Assembly (NCBI RefSeq): GCF_024206495.1
Contig: NZ_JAMBPQ010000002.1
Location: 186,001 to 250,000, forward strand
DNA: 64,000 bases
Source of the DNA: Paraburkholderia sp. CNPSo 3272
GTDB taxonomy: Bacteria > Pseudomonadota > Gammaproteobacteria > Burkholderiales > Burkholderiaceae
Direction: 5' to 3'
Numbering within the stretch: position 1 is the first letter of the stretch; each line of letters opens with the position of its first letter. Below the pieces are notes generated by a model, which was not told the origin of the DNA, searched no databases, and worked only from the letters and a program-made list of their open reading frames with translations. Position numbers and translations under genes: made by a program. Positions 52,834 to 64,000 of this stretch are shown here, one piece after another.

Positions 52834-53856
52834 TCAGACCGTGAAGCGCTCGCTCACGAACTGCGTCGACGGCACGCGTGCGCGCGCCGCCACCGCCTGC
52901 GCGGCGCTCACCATCGCGGGCGGACCGCAAACGTAAAGATCGGGCGCTGCGCCACCCTCCGCGAGCGCCGCGGCGAGCGCGTCGACGGGAGTGCTGTGCG
53001 AGCCTTGCCAGCCATCACCCGCGTCGCGCACGCAAAGCTCGACGTGCAGTTGCGGCAGCGCCGCCCGAAGCGCGTCCAGTTCGTCGAGCAGGAACAGCTC
53101 GCTCTCGCGATTCACGCCGTAAAAGAGTCGCGCGTCGTTGATTTCCCCGAATTCGGCCATGCGGCGCAGCATCGAGAGCACGGGCGCCAAACCTGTGCCG
53201 CCCGCGACGAACCAGCGCGGGCGCAGACTATCGGCGATCAACCCGAACCCGCCCTGCGGGCCGTGAACGGTGAGCACGTCGCCCGGCTGCGCCCGCTCGC
53301 GCAGATACGCCGAAAATTTGCCTTGCGGCCGCAGCCGGATCAGGAATTCGAGGCGCCCTTCCCAGTTGCTCGTGTTGGCAAGCGAGAACGGGCGCTTCAC
53401 GCCGCCTTCCGGCAACTCAAGCTCCGCGAACTGGCCCGCCTCGAACTCGGCGGCGCTGCCGCTCGTGTCGTCGGCATCGAGCAGCAGTTCGAGACGGCGC
53501 GTGCCGTCGGCGATCGTTTCCAGCGCGGCGATGCGCGCCGCGCGCGCGGCAACCGGCTGCAGCAGCACCTTCGTGCCGTCGTACGGCGCGGCGACGCGCA
53601 AGTCCGCCGAAGGTCTCGTGCGACACAGCAGAACCGCTTGCGGGTCGCCGGACGGCAACGCGTCCGCGCTGTGGTCGCCGAGCGTGTACGCCCCCTCGGT
53701 CACGGTGGCATGGCACGCGCCGCAACTGCCGCGCCGGCACTGCGAGGGCAGCGTGATATCCGCCGCCGCGGCCGCGCTCAGCACGTCCTGCCCCGGTTCG
53801 CATGCGAAGCCGAACGCCTGGCCGTCGCGCGTGGTGAGCTCGATTTGATAACTCAT
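52834..53856 (-). CDS. hcr: [2Fe-2S] ferredoxin-NAD(P)H reductase, probable Hcp partner
   Basis: This 340-aa electron-transfer protein has an N-terminal plant-type ferredoxin domain (about 1-90; Cys ligands in QCRRGSCGACHAT and LLCRTR). A FAD domain follows (GQFAELELPEGGVKRPFSLANT), then an NAD domain (WFVAGGTGLAPVLSMLRRM, the closing YVCGPPAMVSAA). The order is that of methane monooxygenase-type reductases; E. coli Hcr has its ferredoxin domain at the C-terminus. It begins 17 bases after hcp and would pass electrons to it. The symbol is by role, not by domain order. Confidence 0.85.
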   Translation of the reverse strand: MSYQIELTTRDGQAFGFACEPGQDVLSAAAAADITLPSQCRRGSCGACHATVTEGAYTLGDHSADALPSGDPQAVLLCRTRPSADLRVAAPYDGTKVLLQPVAARAARIAALETIADGTRRLELLLDADDTSGSAAEFEAGQFAELELPEGGVKRPFSLANTSNWEGRLEFLIRLRPQGKFSAYLRERAQPGDVLTVHGPQGGFGLIADSLRPRWFVAGGTGLAPVLSMLRRMAEFGEINDARLFYGVNRESELFLLDELDALRAALPQLHVELCVRDAGDGWQGSHSTPVDALAAALAEGGAAPDLYVCGPPAMVSAAQAVAARARVPSTQFVSERFTV

Positions 53857-53873
53857 GACGTTTTCACCCGCGC

Positions 53874-55541
53874 TCAAGCAGCCTTGCGTGCGAGCGCCGC
53901 GGCGAGGTCCGCTTGCGCCTCGCCGATCGGCGAGATGCCGAACTGCTTGACGAGGATGTCGAGGACATTCGGCGTGAGGAAGGCGGGCAACGTCGGTCCG
54001 AGATGAATGTTGCGCAGACCGAGCGCGAGCAGCGTGAGCAGCACCGCGGCGGCCTTCTGCTCGAACCACGACACCACGAGCGTGAGCGGCAGATCGTTCA
54101 CACCGCAGTCGAAGGCCTTCGAGAGCGCGATGGCGATCTGGATCGCCGAGTAGCTGTCGTTGCACTGGCCCAGATCGAGCAGGCGCGGAATGCCGCCGAT
54201 GTCGCCGAACTCGTGGCGGTTGAAGCGGTACTTGTTGCAGCCGAGCGTCATGACGACGGTGTCGTCGGGCGCGCCCTGGGCGAACTCGGTGTAGTAGTTG
54301 CGGCCGGGTGCGGCGCCGTCGCAGCCGCCGATCAGAAAGAAGTGGCGGATCTGGCCGGCCTTCACCGCGTCGATCACCTTGTCGGCCACGCCGAGCACCG
54401 TGCTGCGCGCAAAGCCGATTGTGATGGTTTCTTCCGGCGCGGTGTCGCGGAAGCCCGGCAGCGCGAGCGCGGCCTGCACGACCGGCGCGAACGCGTGATG
54501 CTCGAGATGGCGCACGCCGGCCCAGCCTACCGGCCCTGTGGTGAAGATGCGCTGGCGATACTGCGGCAGCGGCTCGATCAGGCAGTTGGACGTCATCAGG
54601 ATCGGGCCGGGGAAGTTCGCGAAGTCCGATTGCTGGTCCTGCCATGCGCCGCCGCAGTTGCCTGCCAGATGCGGATAGGCCTTGAGCTTGGGGTAAGCAT
54701 GCGCGGGCAGCATCTCGCCGTGCGTGTAGATCTGCACGCCGGTGCCCTGGGTGGCTTCGAGCAGCGCCTCCAGATCGCCGAGGTCGTGTCCCGAAACCAG
54801 GATGGCTTTGCCCGCCGCCGGCGTCACGCGCACGGCAGCGGGTTCTGGCATGCCGAAGCGGCCCGTGTTCGCCGCATCGAGCAGTTCCATGACCTTGAGG
54901 TTGAGGTTGCCGAGCGCGAGCGCATGTTCAAGGATATCGCCGGCCTGCGTGGGTTCGCCCGCGAGAAACACGAGCGCCGCCTCCACGCCCGCGTAGACCT
55001 CTTCGCTCTCGTATCCGAGCACGCGCGCGTGATGGGCGTAGGCACACACGCCTTTGAGGCCGTAGAGCACGAGGGCGCGCAAGCCCACGACGTCCTCGCC
55101 CACCTTCGGAAGTCCAGCCCGAATGCCGACGAGCGCGGCCTGCGCCTGCAGTTCGGCGAGATCGTTGCCCGGTCGCCAGAGCGCGGCGCCGCCCGGCTGC
55201 GCAGCGGCGACGCCTTGCGCGAGCGCGAGCGCCTCGCAGCTCGACTTCACGCGATCGCGGTGTTGCGCGGCCTCGCGCAGCATCGCCACGAAACGGCTGG
55301 CGTTGAAATTGACGTTGGTGAGCGTTGTGAACAGCGCGTAGAGCATGAAGCGGTCGGCTTCGCGATCGGGGCTGCCGAGGCCGCGCGCGAGCGCGCCATA
55401 CTGTGCTATGCCCTTGGCCGCGTAGATCAGCAGGTCCTGCAGATCCGCAGTCGTGGCGTCCTTGCCGCAGTTACCCCTGGCCGAGGCGCACCCCGGTGTG
55501 GCCTGGGTGCGGTCGGTCTGTTCACATTGATAGCAAAACAC
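53874..55541 (-). CDS. hcp: hydroxylamine reductase / hybrid cluster protein
   Basis: The 555-aa Hcp starts at GTG with AGGAG six bases upstream. The N-terminal cluster ligands are in FCYQCEQT and the later Cys of [13 protein letters not shown]. Hybrid-cluster ligands are seen in [58 protein letters not shown] and [14 protein letters not shown]. Hcp reduces NO and hydroxylamine under anaerobic nitrosative stress. An NsrR-type box lies 46-68 bases upstream. An in-frame ATG 20 codons earlier is less likely. Confidence 0.96.
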   Translation of the reverse strand: MFCYQCEQTDRTQATPGCASARGNCGKDATTADLQDLLIYAAKGIAQYGALARGLGSPDREADRFMLYALFTTLTNVNFNASRFVAMLREAAQHRDRVKSSCEALALAQGVAAAQPGGAALWRPGNDLAELQAQAALVGIRAGLPKVGEDVVGLRALVLYGLKGVCAYAHHARVLGYESEEVYAGVEAALVFLAGEPTQAGDILEHALALGNLNLKVMELLDAANTGRFGMPEPAAVRVTPAAGKAILVSGHDLGDLEALLEATQGTGVQIYTHGEMLPAHAYPKLKAYPHLAGNCGGAWQDQQSDFANFPGPILMTSNCLIEPLPQYRQRIFTTGPVGWAGVRHLEHHAFAPVVQAALALPGFRDTAPEETITIGFARSTVLGVADKVIDAVKAGQIRHFFLIGGCDGAAPGRNYYTEFAQGAPDDTVVMTLGCNKYRFNRHEFGDIGGIPRLLDLGQCNDSYSAIQIAIALSKAFDCGVNDLPLTLVVSWFEQKAAAVLLTLLALGLRNIHLGPTLPAFLTPNVLDILVKQFGISPIGEAQADLAAALARKAA

Positions 55542-55586
55542 GGCTTTCTCCTTTTCCTTGTGGGGTGACGGCGCGAGCAGTCTTGT

Positions 55587-55609
55587 AAGATGCAAGGGCA
55601 ATGCATCTT
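55587..55609. promoter_or_regulatory. NsrR-type operator upstream of hcp
   Basis: AAGATGCA and TGCATCTT are perfect inverted eight-base arms seven bases apart. This is the form of the NsrR box (AAGATGCAT-type half sites) known for nitric-oxide-responsive genes including hcp. Repressor binding is inferred; no nsrR gene is in the window. Confidence 0.7.
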
Positions 55610-55740
55610 TTTAATGGTCGCGCGCCGGCGGGAGTTTTGCCGTGACAAAAATCAGAAAAGGTGTCGCTTGAGGCGGAGAAGCGACTGTGTGTGCGAAAAC
55701 GTCGCAGCCAGTCGCCGCTCGACCCGCACGCACAAATGAA

Positions 55741-55776
55741 AAGCCCCGGCTCGACCGCAAGGTCGAGTCGGGGCTT
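55741..55776 (-). terminator. intrinsic terminator after ssb
   Basis: A 16-base stem (AAGCCCCGGCTCGACC with its near-perfect inverse, one mismatch) and loop GCAA lie 28 bases past the ssb stop, with a T-run leftward. Confidence 0.8.
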
Positions 55777-55804
55777 CAGATCCTGCTAGATGCGTTCGGA
55801 CGTT

Positions 55805-56353
55805 TTAGAACGGAATATCGTCGTCCATCTCGTCGAAGCCGCCGCCAGCCGGCGCGTTCGAACGGCCGCCACCGGCGCCGCCAGCACCGCCACCGCTCGA
55901 ACGCGGCGCGCCGCCACCGCTGTTCCCACCTGCGGCACGGCCGCCGCCGCGCGGTGCGGATTGCTCACGGCTGTAGCCGCCGTCGTCGCCCATGTCGCTG
56001 CCCATCGAGGCGCCGCCGCTGCGGCCGCCCAGCATCTGCATTTGATCGGCCACGATTTCCGTCGAGTAGCGGTCGGTGCCATCCTGCGCTTGCCACTTGC
56101 GCGTGCGGATGCGGCCTTCGATATACACCGACGAGCCCTTCTTCAGGTACTCCGAGACGATCTCGGCCAGGCGCCCGAAGAACGACACGCGGTGCCATTC
56201 GGTCATTTCCTTGAACTCGCCGGACGCCTTGTCCTTGTAGCGGTCGGTCGTGGCGAGGCGAATGTTCGCCACGGCGTCGCCGCTCGGCAGATAGCGCACT
56301 TCCGGATCGGCGCCGAGGTTGCCGACGAGGATCACCTTGTTCACGGATGCCAT
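55805..56353 (-). CDS. ssb: single-stranded DNA-binding protein
   Basis: The 182-aa SSB has the OB-fold ([53 protein letters not shown]), a Gly-rich linker and the conserved acidic tip DDDIPF that recruits repair and replication proteins. AGGAG eight bases before the ATG sets the start. It follows an MFS gene on the same strand, 149 bases away. Confidence 0.97.
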   Translation of the reverse strand: MASVNKVILVGNLGADPEVRYLPSGDAVANIRLATTDRYKDKASGEFKEMTEWHRVSFFGRLAEIVSEYLKKGSSVYIEGRIRTRKWQAQDGTDRYSTEIVADQMQMLGGRSGGASMGSDMGDDGGYSREQSAPRGGGRAAGGNSGGGAPRSSGGGAGGAGGGRSNAPAGGGFDEMDDDIPF

Positions 56354-56502
56354 GAATTTCTCCTGTTTGATTCCGTTGCGAGGAGCGGCCGCGCGGTGCG
56401 CGCCGGCGAGCGCCTGATGTTTCATGCGCCTTCACCGGCCGCGGACCGCCTCCGCGAATTGCGTTGCTGTGAACCGCTGGTTCTAACTCAGGCCCGCCCG
56501 GG

Positions 56503-57711
56503 TCAAGCCCGCGTGGCTTCTGCCCGCTTGGGCGGCGCCTTCATATTGGCCGCGATTATAAGCCAGCACAAGACGAGCCCCGAGCAGGTGTAAAACACGG
56601 CGCTCGCGCCCTCGTGCTTGAGTATCCATCCGCCCACGACGCCGCCGAGCGCGAGCCCGATCGACTGCGTGGTGTTGTACACGCCCGTAGCCGCGCCCTT
56701 GCGATTGCCCGGCGCGAGCTTCGACACGAGCGAAGGCTGCGAAGCCTCCAGGATGTTGAAGCCGAGGAAGTACACGAACAGCACGGCCGCCACGATGACA
56801 AGTGTATGCGCGAGCGAGCCGAGCAAAAGCTGGCCGATCAGGATAAGACCGATCGCAGAAACGAGCACGGGCTTCATCTTGCCCCGCTTCTCCGCGACGA
56901 TGATGGCGGGCACCATCATGACAAACGCGAGGCCCATGACCGGCAGATAGATCATCCAGTGCGACGCGACCGGCAGGCCCGCGTCCACCAGCAGGCGCGG
57001 CACGACAAGAAAGAGCGCCGTCTGCGTGGCGTGCAGCACGAGCACGCCGAAGTTCAGGCGCAGCAGCTCCACGTTGTGGAGCACCTCGGCGAACGGAGCG
57101 CGCACGTGCACGGGCTTGCTGGGCGCGTCGGGCACGACCCAGATCACCACGCCCACCGCGAGAATCGAGAACACCCCGACCAGCGCGAACAGGCCGCTCA
57201 TGCCGACCCAATGGAACACGATCGGCGCGCCGACGATGGCCACGGCGAACGACATGCCGATCGAACCCCCCACCATCGCCATGGCCTTCGTGCGGTGCTC
57301 CTCGGCGGTCAGGTCGGCGATGAACGCCAGCACGGCCGACGATACCGCGCCCATGCCCTGGATCACCCGCCCGACGATGATCCACACCATGTCGTGCGCG
57401 CCCGCCGCGACAAAGCTGCCGATCGCGAAAATGATGAGGCCGGTCGCGATGACGGGCTTTCTGCCCACCATGTCGGAAACCCAGCCGTAGAAAATATAGA
57501 GAAGCGACTGCGTGACGCCGTACGCGCCGAGCGCGATGCCGACCAGCAGAAGGTTGTCGCCGCCGGGAATAGTTTTCGCGTAGACGGAAAACACCGGCAT
57601 GATCATGAAAAGACCGAGCATGCGCAGCGCGAAGATCGCCGCCAGCGAGACGGTCGCGCGCAACTCGGGCGCGCTCATGCGTGAAGATGTAGCGGGTGAA
57701 TTGGAGGACAT
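56503..57711 (-). CDS. YajR-like MFS transporter
   Basis: This 402-aa 12-helix transporter resembles E. coli YajR throughout: LRMLGLFMIMPVFSVYA, IALGAYGVTQSLLYIFYGWVSDMVGRKPVIATGL, RVIQGMGAVSSAVLAFIADLTAEEHRTKAMAM and LEASQPSLVSKLAPGNRKGAATGVYNTTQSIGLALGG. It stops at the last helix and lacks the C-terminal YAM domain of YajR. It diverges from uvrA. Substrate unknown; drug or sugar-phosphate export is possible. Confidence 0.9.
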   Translation of the reverse strand: MSSNSPATSSRMSAPELRATVSLAAIFALRMLGLFMIMPVFSVYAKTIPGGDNLLLVGIALGAYGVTQSLLYIFYGWVSDMVGRKPVIATGLIIFAIGSFVAAGAHDMVWIIVGRVIQGMGAVSSAVLAFIADLTAEEHRTKAMAMVGGSIGMSFAVAIVGAPIVFHWVGMSGLFALVGVFSILAVGVVIWVVPDAPSKPVHVRAPFAEVLHNVELLRLNFGVLVLHATQTALFLVVPRLLVDAGLPVASHWMIYLPVMGLAFVMMVPAIIVAEKRGKMKPVLVSAIGLILIGQLLLGSLAHTLVIVAAVLFVYFLGFNILEASQPSLVSKLAPGNRKGAATGVYNTTQSIGLALGGVVGGWILKHEGASAVFYTCSGLVLCWLIIAANMKAPPKRAEATRA

Positions 57712-57898
57712 CGGAGCGTTATGTGTTTGGACCGCGAGTGCCCACACGTTTGTTGACCGGGACGCCCCCTGACGCGCCTCTTTCGAGACCCTTGCACTTG
57801 CCGCTCCGGGCCCTTTCAAAGACCGTCAGCAAGCCGTAACGGCGGTCTGGAAAAGTCGTTATAGTAGCAGGTTTGGTTTCCCTTTCTCCCGCAGGTTC

Positions 57899-60790
<2,892 letters not shown>

Positions 60791-60855
60791 CCCGCCAGGC
60801 GGCCTGACAACCGGGCCGGAAATTTAGCAGTAGAAATAGCTGCAGCAACAACGGG

Positions 60856-60877
60856 TCGGGGGCGCGTGCGCCCCCGA
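60856..60877. terminator. GC-rich hairpin between uvrA and the permease gene
   Basis: TCGGGGGCGC and GCGCCCCCGA form a perfect stem with a two-base centre. There is only a weak T-run after it, so partial readthrough into the next gene is likely. Confidence 0.5.
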
Positions 60878-60902
60878 AGTTTGGAGACGGAAAATACCCA
60901 AC

Positions 60903-61988
60903 ATGGTCAAGCGCAACGAAGCGACCGAAGATAAACAGGTGCGCGACCTGCGGCCACGCCCGGTCAGGCTCACGAGCGACATGAGCCTGCCGAAGCTTTC
61001 GGCAGTGGAAATCGGCAGCTATGTGGCTGCGCTCGCCGGCATGCTGGCAGTGCTGCACCTGAACCTGCTCGGCGCACTGCTCGCGGGCATGCTCGTCTTC
61101 CAGCTCGTTCATACCATTTCGCCCATCGTCGAGCGGCGCATGTCGAGCAGCCGCGCACGCTGGCTCTCGGTGGTGCTGGTTTCCATCGTGATCGTGGGCG
61201 TCCTCACGGGGCTCACCGTGGGCGTCATCGAGCAGTTCGAAAGCGACGTGCCCAGCGTGCAGAAGGTCATGGCGCAGATGATGACGTTCGTCGACCAGGC
61301 GCGCGGGCGCATTCCCGAGTCTATCGCCGCTTATCTGCCCGTGGACGTCGCCCAGATGAAGCTCAAGGCGCTCGCGCTCATGCACGAGCACGCCACCCAG
61401 CTCGGCCAGGGCGGCAAGAACGCCGCGCGCATCTTCGGGCATATCGTGATCGGCATGATCATCGGCGCGATCATCGCCATTGGCGCGCAGAAGAACGCCA
61501 CGCGGCTGCCGCTTTCCACCGCCTTCGTCGCGCGCGTGTCGCGCTTCGCCGACGCGTTCCGCCGCATCGTGTTCGCGCAGGTGAAGATTTCGGCCATCAA
61601 CACGGCGTTCACCGGCCTATTCCTCCTGCTCGCGCTGCCGTTGTTCCACGCGCCGCTGCCGCTCGCGAAGATGCTGGTCGTGGTGACCTTCGTGGTGGGC
61701 CTGTTGCCCGTCATCGGCAATCTGATTTCGAACACGCTGATCGTCGCCATCGCGCTCACCGTGAGCCTGCCTGCGGCGGTCACGGCTCTGGTGTTCCTCA
61801 TCCTGATCCACAAGCTCGAATACTTCCTGAACGCGCGCATCGTGGGAGGGCAGATCGAGGCGCGCACGTGGGAGCTGCTCGTCGCGATGCTCGTGATGGA
61901 AGCCGCGTTCGGCATTCAAGGCGTGATCGCCGCGCCGATTTTCTACGCGTATATCAAGCGCGAACTGATCTATCTGCGACTCGTCTGA
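60903..61988 (+). CDS. AI-2E/PerM-family permease
   Basis: The 361-aa inner-membrane protein has about seven to eight hydrophobic helices and the family pattern LAGMLVFQLVHTISPIVERR, a long cytosolic/periplasmic middle, VKISAINTAFTGLFLLLALPLF, FVVGLLPVIGNLISNTLIV and the end EAAFGIQGVIAAPIFYAYIKRELI. Family members include TqsA and PerM; some are sodium/proton antiporters. GGAG lies 15 bases before the ATG. Substrate not known. Confidence 0.9.
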   Translation: MVKRNEATEDKQVRDLRPRPVRLTSDMSLPKLSAVEIGSYVAALAGMLAVLHLNLLGALLAGMLVFQLVHTISPIVERRMSSSRARWLSVVLVSIVIVGVLTGLTVGVIEQFESDVPSVQKVMAQMMTFVDQARGRIPESIAAYLPVDVAQMKLKALALMHEHATQLGQGGKNAARIFGHIVIGMIIGAIIAIGAQKNATRLPLSTAFVARVSRFADAFRRIVFAQVKISAINTAFTGLFLLLALPLFHAPLPLAKMLVVVTFVVGLLPVIGNLISNTLIVAIALTVSLPAAVTALVFLILIHKLEYFLNARIVGGQIEARTWELLVAMLVMEAAFGIQGVIAAPIFYAYIKRELIYLRLV

Positions 61989-62018
61989 GCCGCTTTCTCC
62001 CAGGCCCGCGAGCGGCCC

Positions 62019-62714
62019 TCAGCCCCCGCGCGGCTCGCCGGGTACATCGGTCATGCCGCTGTGCCCCATGGCGTAGATCGCCACCTGGACGCGGCTCGTG
62101 AGATTGAGCTTGCGCAGAATGTTGCGCACGTGAATCTTCACCGTGCTCTCCGCCAGGTCGAGCGCACGCGCAATCTCCTTGTTGCTCGCGCCGCGCGCCA
62201 GCTCGCGCACGATGTCGCGCTCGCGCGCCGTGAGCGTCTCGGCGCTCGCGCGCGCGGCCCCAGCCGTGCCGGTCCCGCTGGTTGACTGCGCAGGCTTGCG
62301 CATCTGCTCCACGAGCTTCGCTGTCATGTGCTCGGTAATGACCGGCTGGCCGCTCGCGGCCTTGCGGATCGCCGCCACCAGTGCGTCGGCGTCGATGCTC
62401 TTGAGCAGGAAGCCACGCGCGCCCGCGCGCATCGCGGCGGTGAGTTCGTCGGCTTCCTCGGAGACGGTGAGCATCACGACCGCCGTGTCCGGCAAATCTT
62501 CCACCAGCAGTTGCAGCGTTTCGAGCCCCGAGAGGCCCGGCATGTTCAGGTCGAGCAGGATGACGTCCGGCAGATGCTGCTTCGCGCGCTTGACGCCTTC
62601 CACGCCGTCCGACGCCTCGCCGACCACCTTCAGATCAGGCTGGCGCTGCAGGAGCGCGCTCACGCCCGAGCGAAAGAGCGTGTGGTCGTCGATGAGCAGG
62701 ATGCGTATGGTCAT
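62019..62714 (-). CDS. narL: NarL-family response regulator
   Basis: This 231-aa regulator has the receiver LLIDDHTLFRSGVSALL, phospho-Asp in DVILLDLNMPGLSG, Thr in VMLTVSEE and Lys in FLLKSIDAD. The GerE helix-turn-helix is LTARERDIVRELARGASNKEIARALDLAESTVKIHVRNILRKL. It follows a NarX-like kinase gene by 70 bases on the same strand. Together they probably sense nitrate/nitrite. Its STVKIHV helix contrasts with the TISxQK helices of the regulators at 46-48 kb. Confidence 0.92.
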   Translation of the reverse strand: MTIRILLIDDHTLFRSGVSALLQRQPDLKVVGEASDGVEGVKRAKQHLPDVILLDLNMPGLSGLETLQLLVEDLPDTAVVMLTVSEEADELTAAMRAGARGFLLKSIDADALVAAIRKAASGQPVITEHMTAKLVEQMRKPAQSTSGTGTAGAARASAETLTARERDIVRELARGASNKEIARALDLAESTVKIHVRNILRKLNLTSRVQVAIYAMGHSGMTDVPGEPRGG

Positions 62715-62784
62715 GGGGATCGATGTCTTTCGCGATGGCTTCCGTTCTGACCGTAACGCCGTCGGCCAGGTTCATTGGCTGCAT

Positions 62785-64000
62785 TCACGCGGCCATGCGG
62801 CTCGCCGCGGGCAGCACCAGTTCGACGCGCGCGCCGCGACCCGGCGCGCTCTGCCGCGTGAGCACGGCGGCAAGACGTCTCGCGCGCTCATGCATGATGT
62901 GAAAGCCCACGTGCGATTCGCCGCGCGAGGCGATATCGGCGGGATCGTAGCCCACGCCGTCGTCTTCGATCGTCAGGCGGAAGTCGCGCGCGTTCACGAC
63001 GCTCACCTGTACGTGCAGCGCCTGCGCATGCTTGCGCGCATTCGAGAGCGCCTCCTGCAGCACGAAGAGTACCTGCAACTGCTGGTCGGGAGGCAGCGGC
63101 GGCCCGTCTTCGTCGCGATAGTCGAGCGTCAGCTCGGCGTCCGACTGGCGGCGAAAGCGCGCCACGGTGTCCTCCACGGCGAGGCGCAGTTTGCCCGGGC
63201 CGAGCTTCGTGCGGAAATTCAGCAGCAGTTCGCGCACGTCGTCGTAGCTTTCCTCCACGCCGCCCGCAAGCAGCGGCACGATCTCGCGGATCTCGTCGAG
63301 GTCGCCCTGCTGCGCCGCCCCATCGAGCAGGTGCACCTGCATCTTCAGGAAGCTCAGGCCTTGCGCGATGCTGTCGTGCAGCCCTTGAGCGACGAGATTG
63401 CGCTCCTCGGACACGGCCAGTTGGCGCCCGAGCGCCACGAGCCGCCGGTTCATGAGCGCGACACCCAGGTGGCGGCCGAGCGTCTGGAGCAGCTGGACGC
63501 CCGACGGCGGAATCTCCCGCTCGCGCCGGAAGTGCAACGAGAACGTGCCAAGCGTCTCGTTCTGCGCGACGATGGCCGACACCGCGACGCTCACGAAGCC
63601 TGCCTTCAGGCAGCGCTGCGTGAAAGCCCCGCTCATTGCGCTCATTGCGCTCTCGCCGCTTTCTCCCCCGCCCGCGCGCGCGCCTGGCTGCGCCATCAGG
63701 CCGAATACGACTGGCGCCTCGGCCGTGGCACCCCCGCAAGCACAGTCCGCCGCCGGCATGCACTGCTCCGCGCGCGTGATCGATTCGGGCATGCCTTCCG
63801 AGACGAGCAGATGCAGATTGCCGTCGTCAGGCGAAACGACGCGCACCGTGCCGCCGTCGGCGTCGAATTCGCGCATCACGCGCGTGAGGAAATCGTGGCA
63901 CAGGGTTTCCGCCGGGCCCGGCGTGTTGAGAAACGCCGCCATCTCGTAGAGCGTGGCGAGTTCGCGGTTTTGCGCCGCCAGTTGCGCGGTCTTGGCGTCC
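62785..64000 (-). CDS. narX: NarX-like nitrate/nitrite sensor kinase, C-terminal part (cut by window end)
   Basis: The frame is open to the window end; about 405 C-terminal codons are seen. From the edge: a coiled-coil linker (LAAQNRELATLYEMAAFLN), a GAF-like region with the Cys cluster EQCMPAADCACGG, then HisKA_3 with His in VAQGLHDSIAQGLSFLKMQ, and HATPase_c (EALSNARKHAQ, DDGVGYDPAD, GFHIMHERARRL). The Cys-rich central module and ERNLVAQGLHDS box are NarX/NarQ features. The periplasmic nitrate sensor lies outside. Confidence 0.88.
   Translation of the reverse strand, partial: DAKTAQLAAQNRELATLYEMAAFLNTPGPAETLCHDFLTRVMREFDADGGTVRVVSPDDGNLHLLVSEGMPESITRAEQCMPAADCACGGATAEAPVVFGLMAQPGARAGGGESGESAMSAMSGAFTQRCLKAGFVSVAVSAIVAQNETLGTFSLHFRREREIPPSGVQLLQTLGRHLGVALMNRRLVALGRQLAVSEERNLVAQGLHDSIAQGLSFLKMQVHLLDGAAQQGDLDEIREIVPLLAGGVEESYDDVRELLLNFRTKLGPGKLRLAVEDTVARFRRQSDAELTLDYRDEDGPPLPPDQQLQVLFVLQEALSNARKHAQALHVQVSVVNARDFRLTIEDDGVGYDPADIASRGESHVGFHIMHERARRLAAVLTRQSAPGRGARVELVLPAASRMAA

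Noticed and set aside
53857..54645. Upstream open extension of the reductase frame into hcp
   Set aside because: It is Arg/Ala-rich and overlaps hcp in another frame. The ferredoxin domain begins at MSYQIELT (53856), the natural start.

Overview
The window is GC-rich DNA with dense, mostly short-spaced genes, typical of a Burkholderiales chromosome. Gene content (thiL-pgpA-pncC, maeB, uvrA diverging from an MFS gene and ssb, a dctA/allantoicase edge, dgoKA with an ara-type ABC transporter) and protein style point to Paraburkholderia, Caballeronia or Burkholderia. This is inference from gene content; no rRNA or tRNA gene was seen to confirm it. No CRISPR array, intact insertion sequence or prophage was seen.

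Layout. 1-2.5 kb: the start of allantoicase, the dicarboxylate carrier dctA, and a divergent FadR-type regulator, with three copies of one palindrome between the last two. 2.5-9.3 kb: gap and tkt (central carbon), a spermidine-synthase-like enzyme, a VOC protein, rsmE, and a secreted ribonuclease followed by a barstar-like inhibitor. 9.6-19.1 kb: maeB, thiL, pgpA, pncC, a cupin, a large hybrid histidine kinase with no adjacent response regulator, and pyrF. 19.2-29.8 kb: a leftward oxidative sugar locus (IclR regulator, dgoK, dgoA, dehydrogenase, araFGH-type transporter, dehydrogenase, lactonase, aldose epimerase). It fits uptake of D-galactose and/or L-arabinose and oxidation to pyruvate and glyceraldehyde 3-phosphate, but the aldonate dehydratase is not in the window.

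30.3-40 kb is accessory: a higBA-type toxin-antitoxin pair; a D-amino-acid locus (RidA, N-acyl-D-amino-acid deacylase, RpiR regulator, D-threonine-aldolase/D-serine-dehydratase-like enzyme); a DHA2 drug exporter with its MarR regulator; an EcsC protein; an HSL-type esterase; and a CHRD protein. 40.1-40.8 kb is largely non-coding, with a likely decayed porin tail and an orphan terminator.

40.8-50 kb is the most unusual block. A 1525-aa BvgS/EvgS-like phosphorelay kinase, an AqpZ-like aquaporin and three tandem RcsB-like response regulators lie on one strand, with an MFS gene upstream. A sequence close to the enterobacterial RcsAB box abuts a weak promoter in front of the aquaporin. This looks like a Bvg/Evg-type sensor joined to an Rcs-type output.

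50.1-64 kb: a LysR regulator; a threonine/hydroxyaspartate-type dehydratase with a YheO regulator; hcp plus a flavin/iron-sulfur reductase behind a near-textbook NsrR box (nitrosative stress); ssb; a YajR-like MFS protein; uvrA; an AI-2E-family permease; narL; and a narX-like kinase cut by the window end. Start codons were chosen by ribosome-binding sites and family lengths; alternatives are noted.
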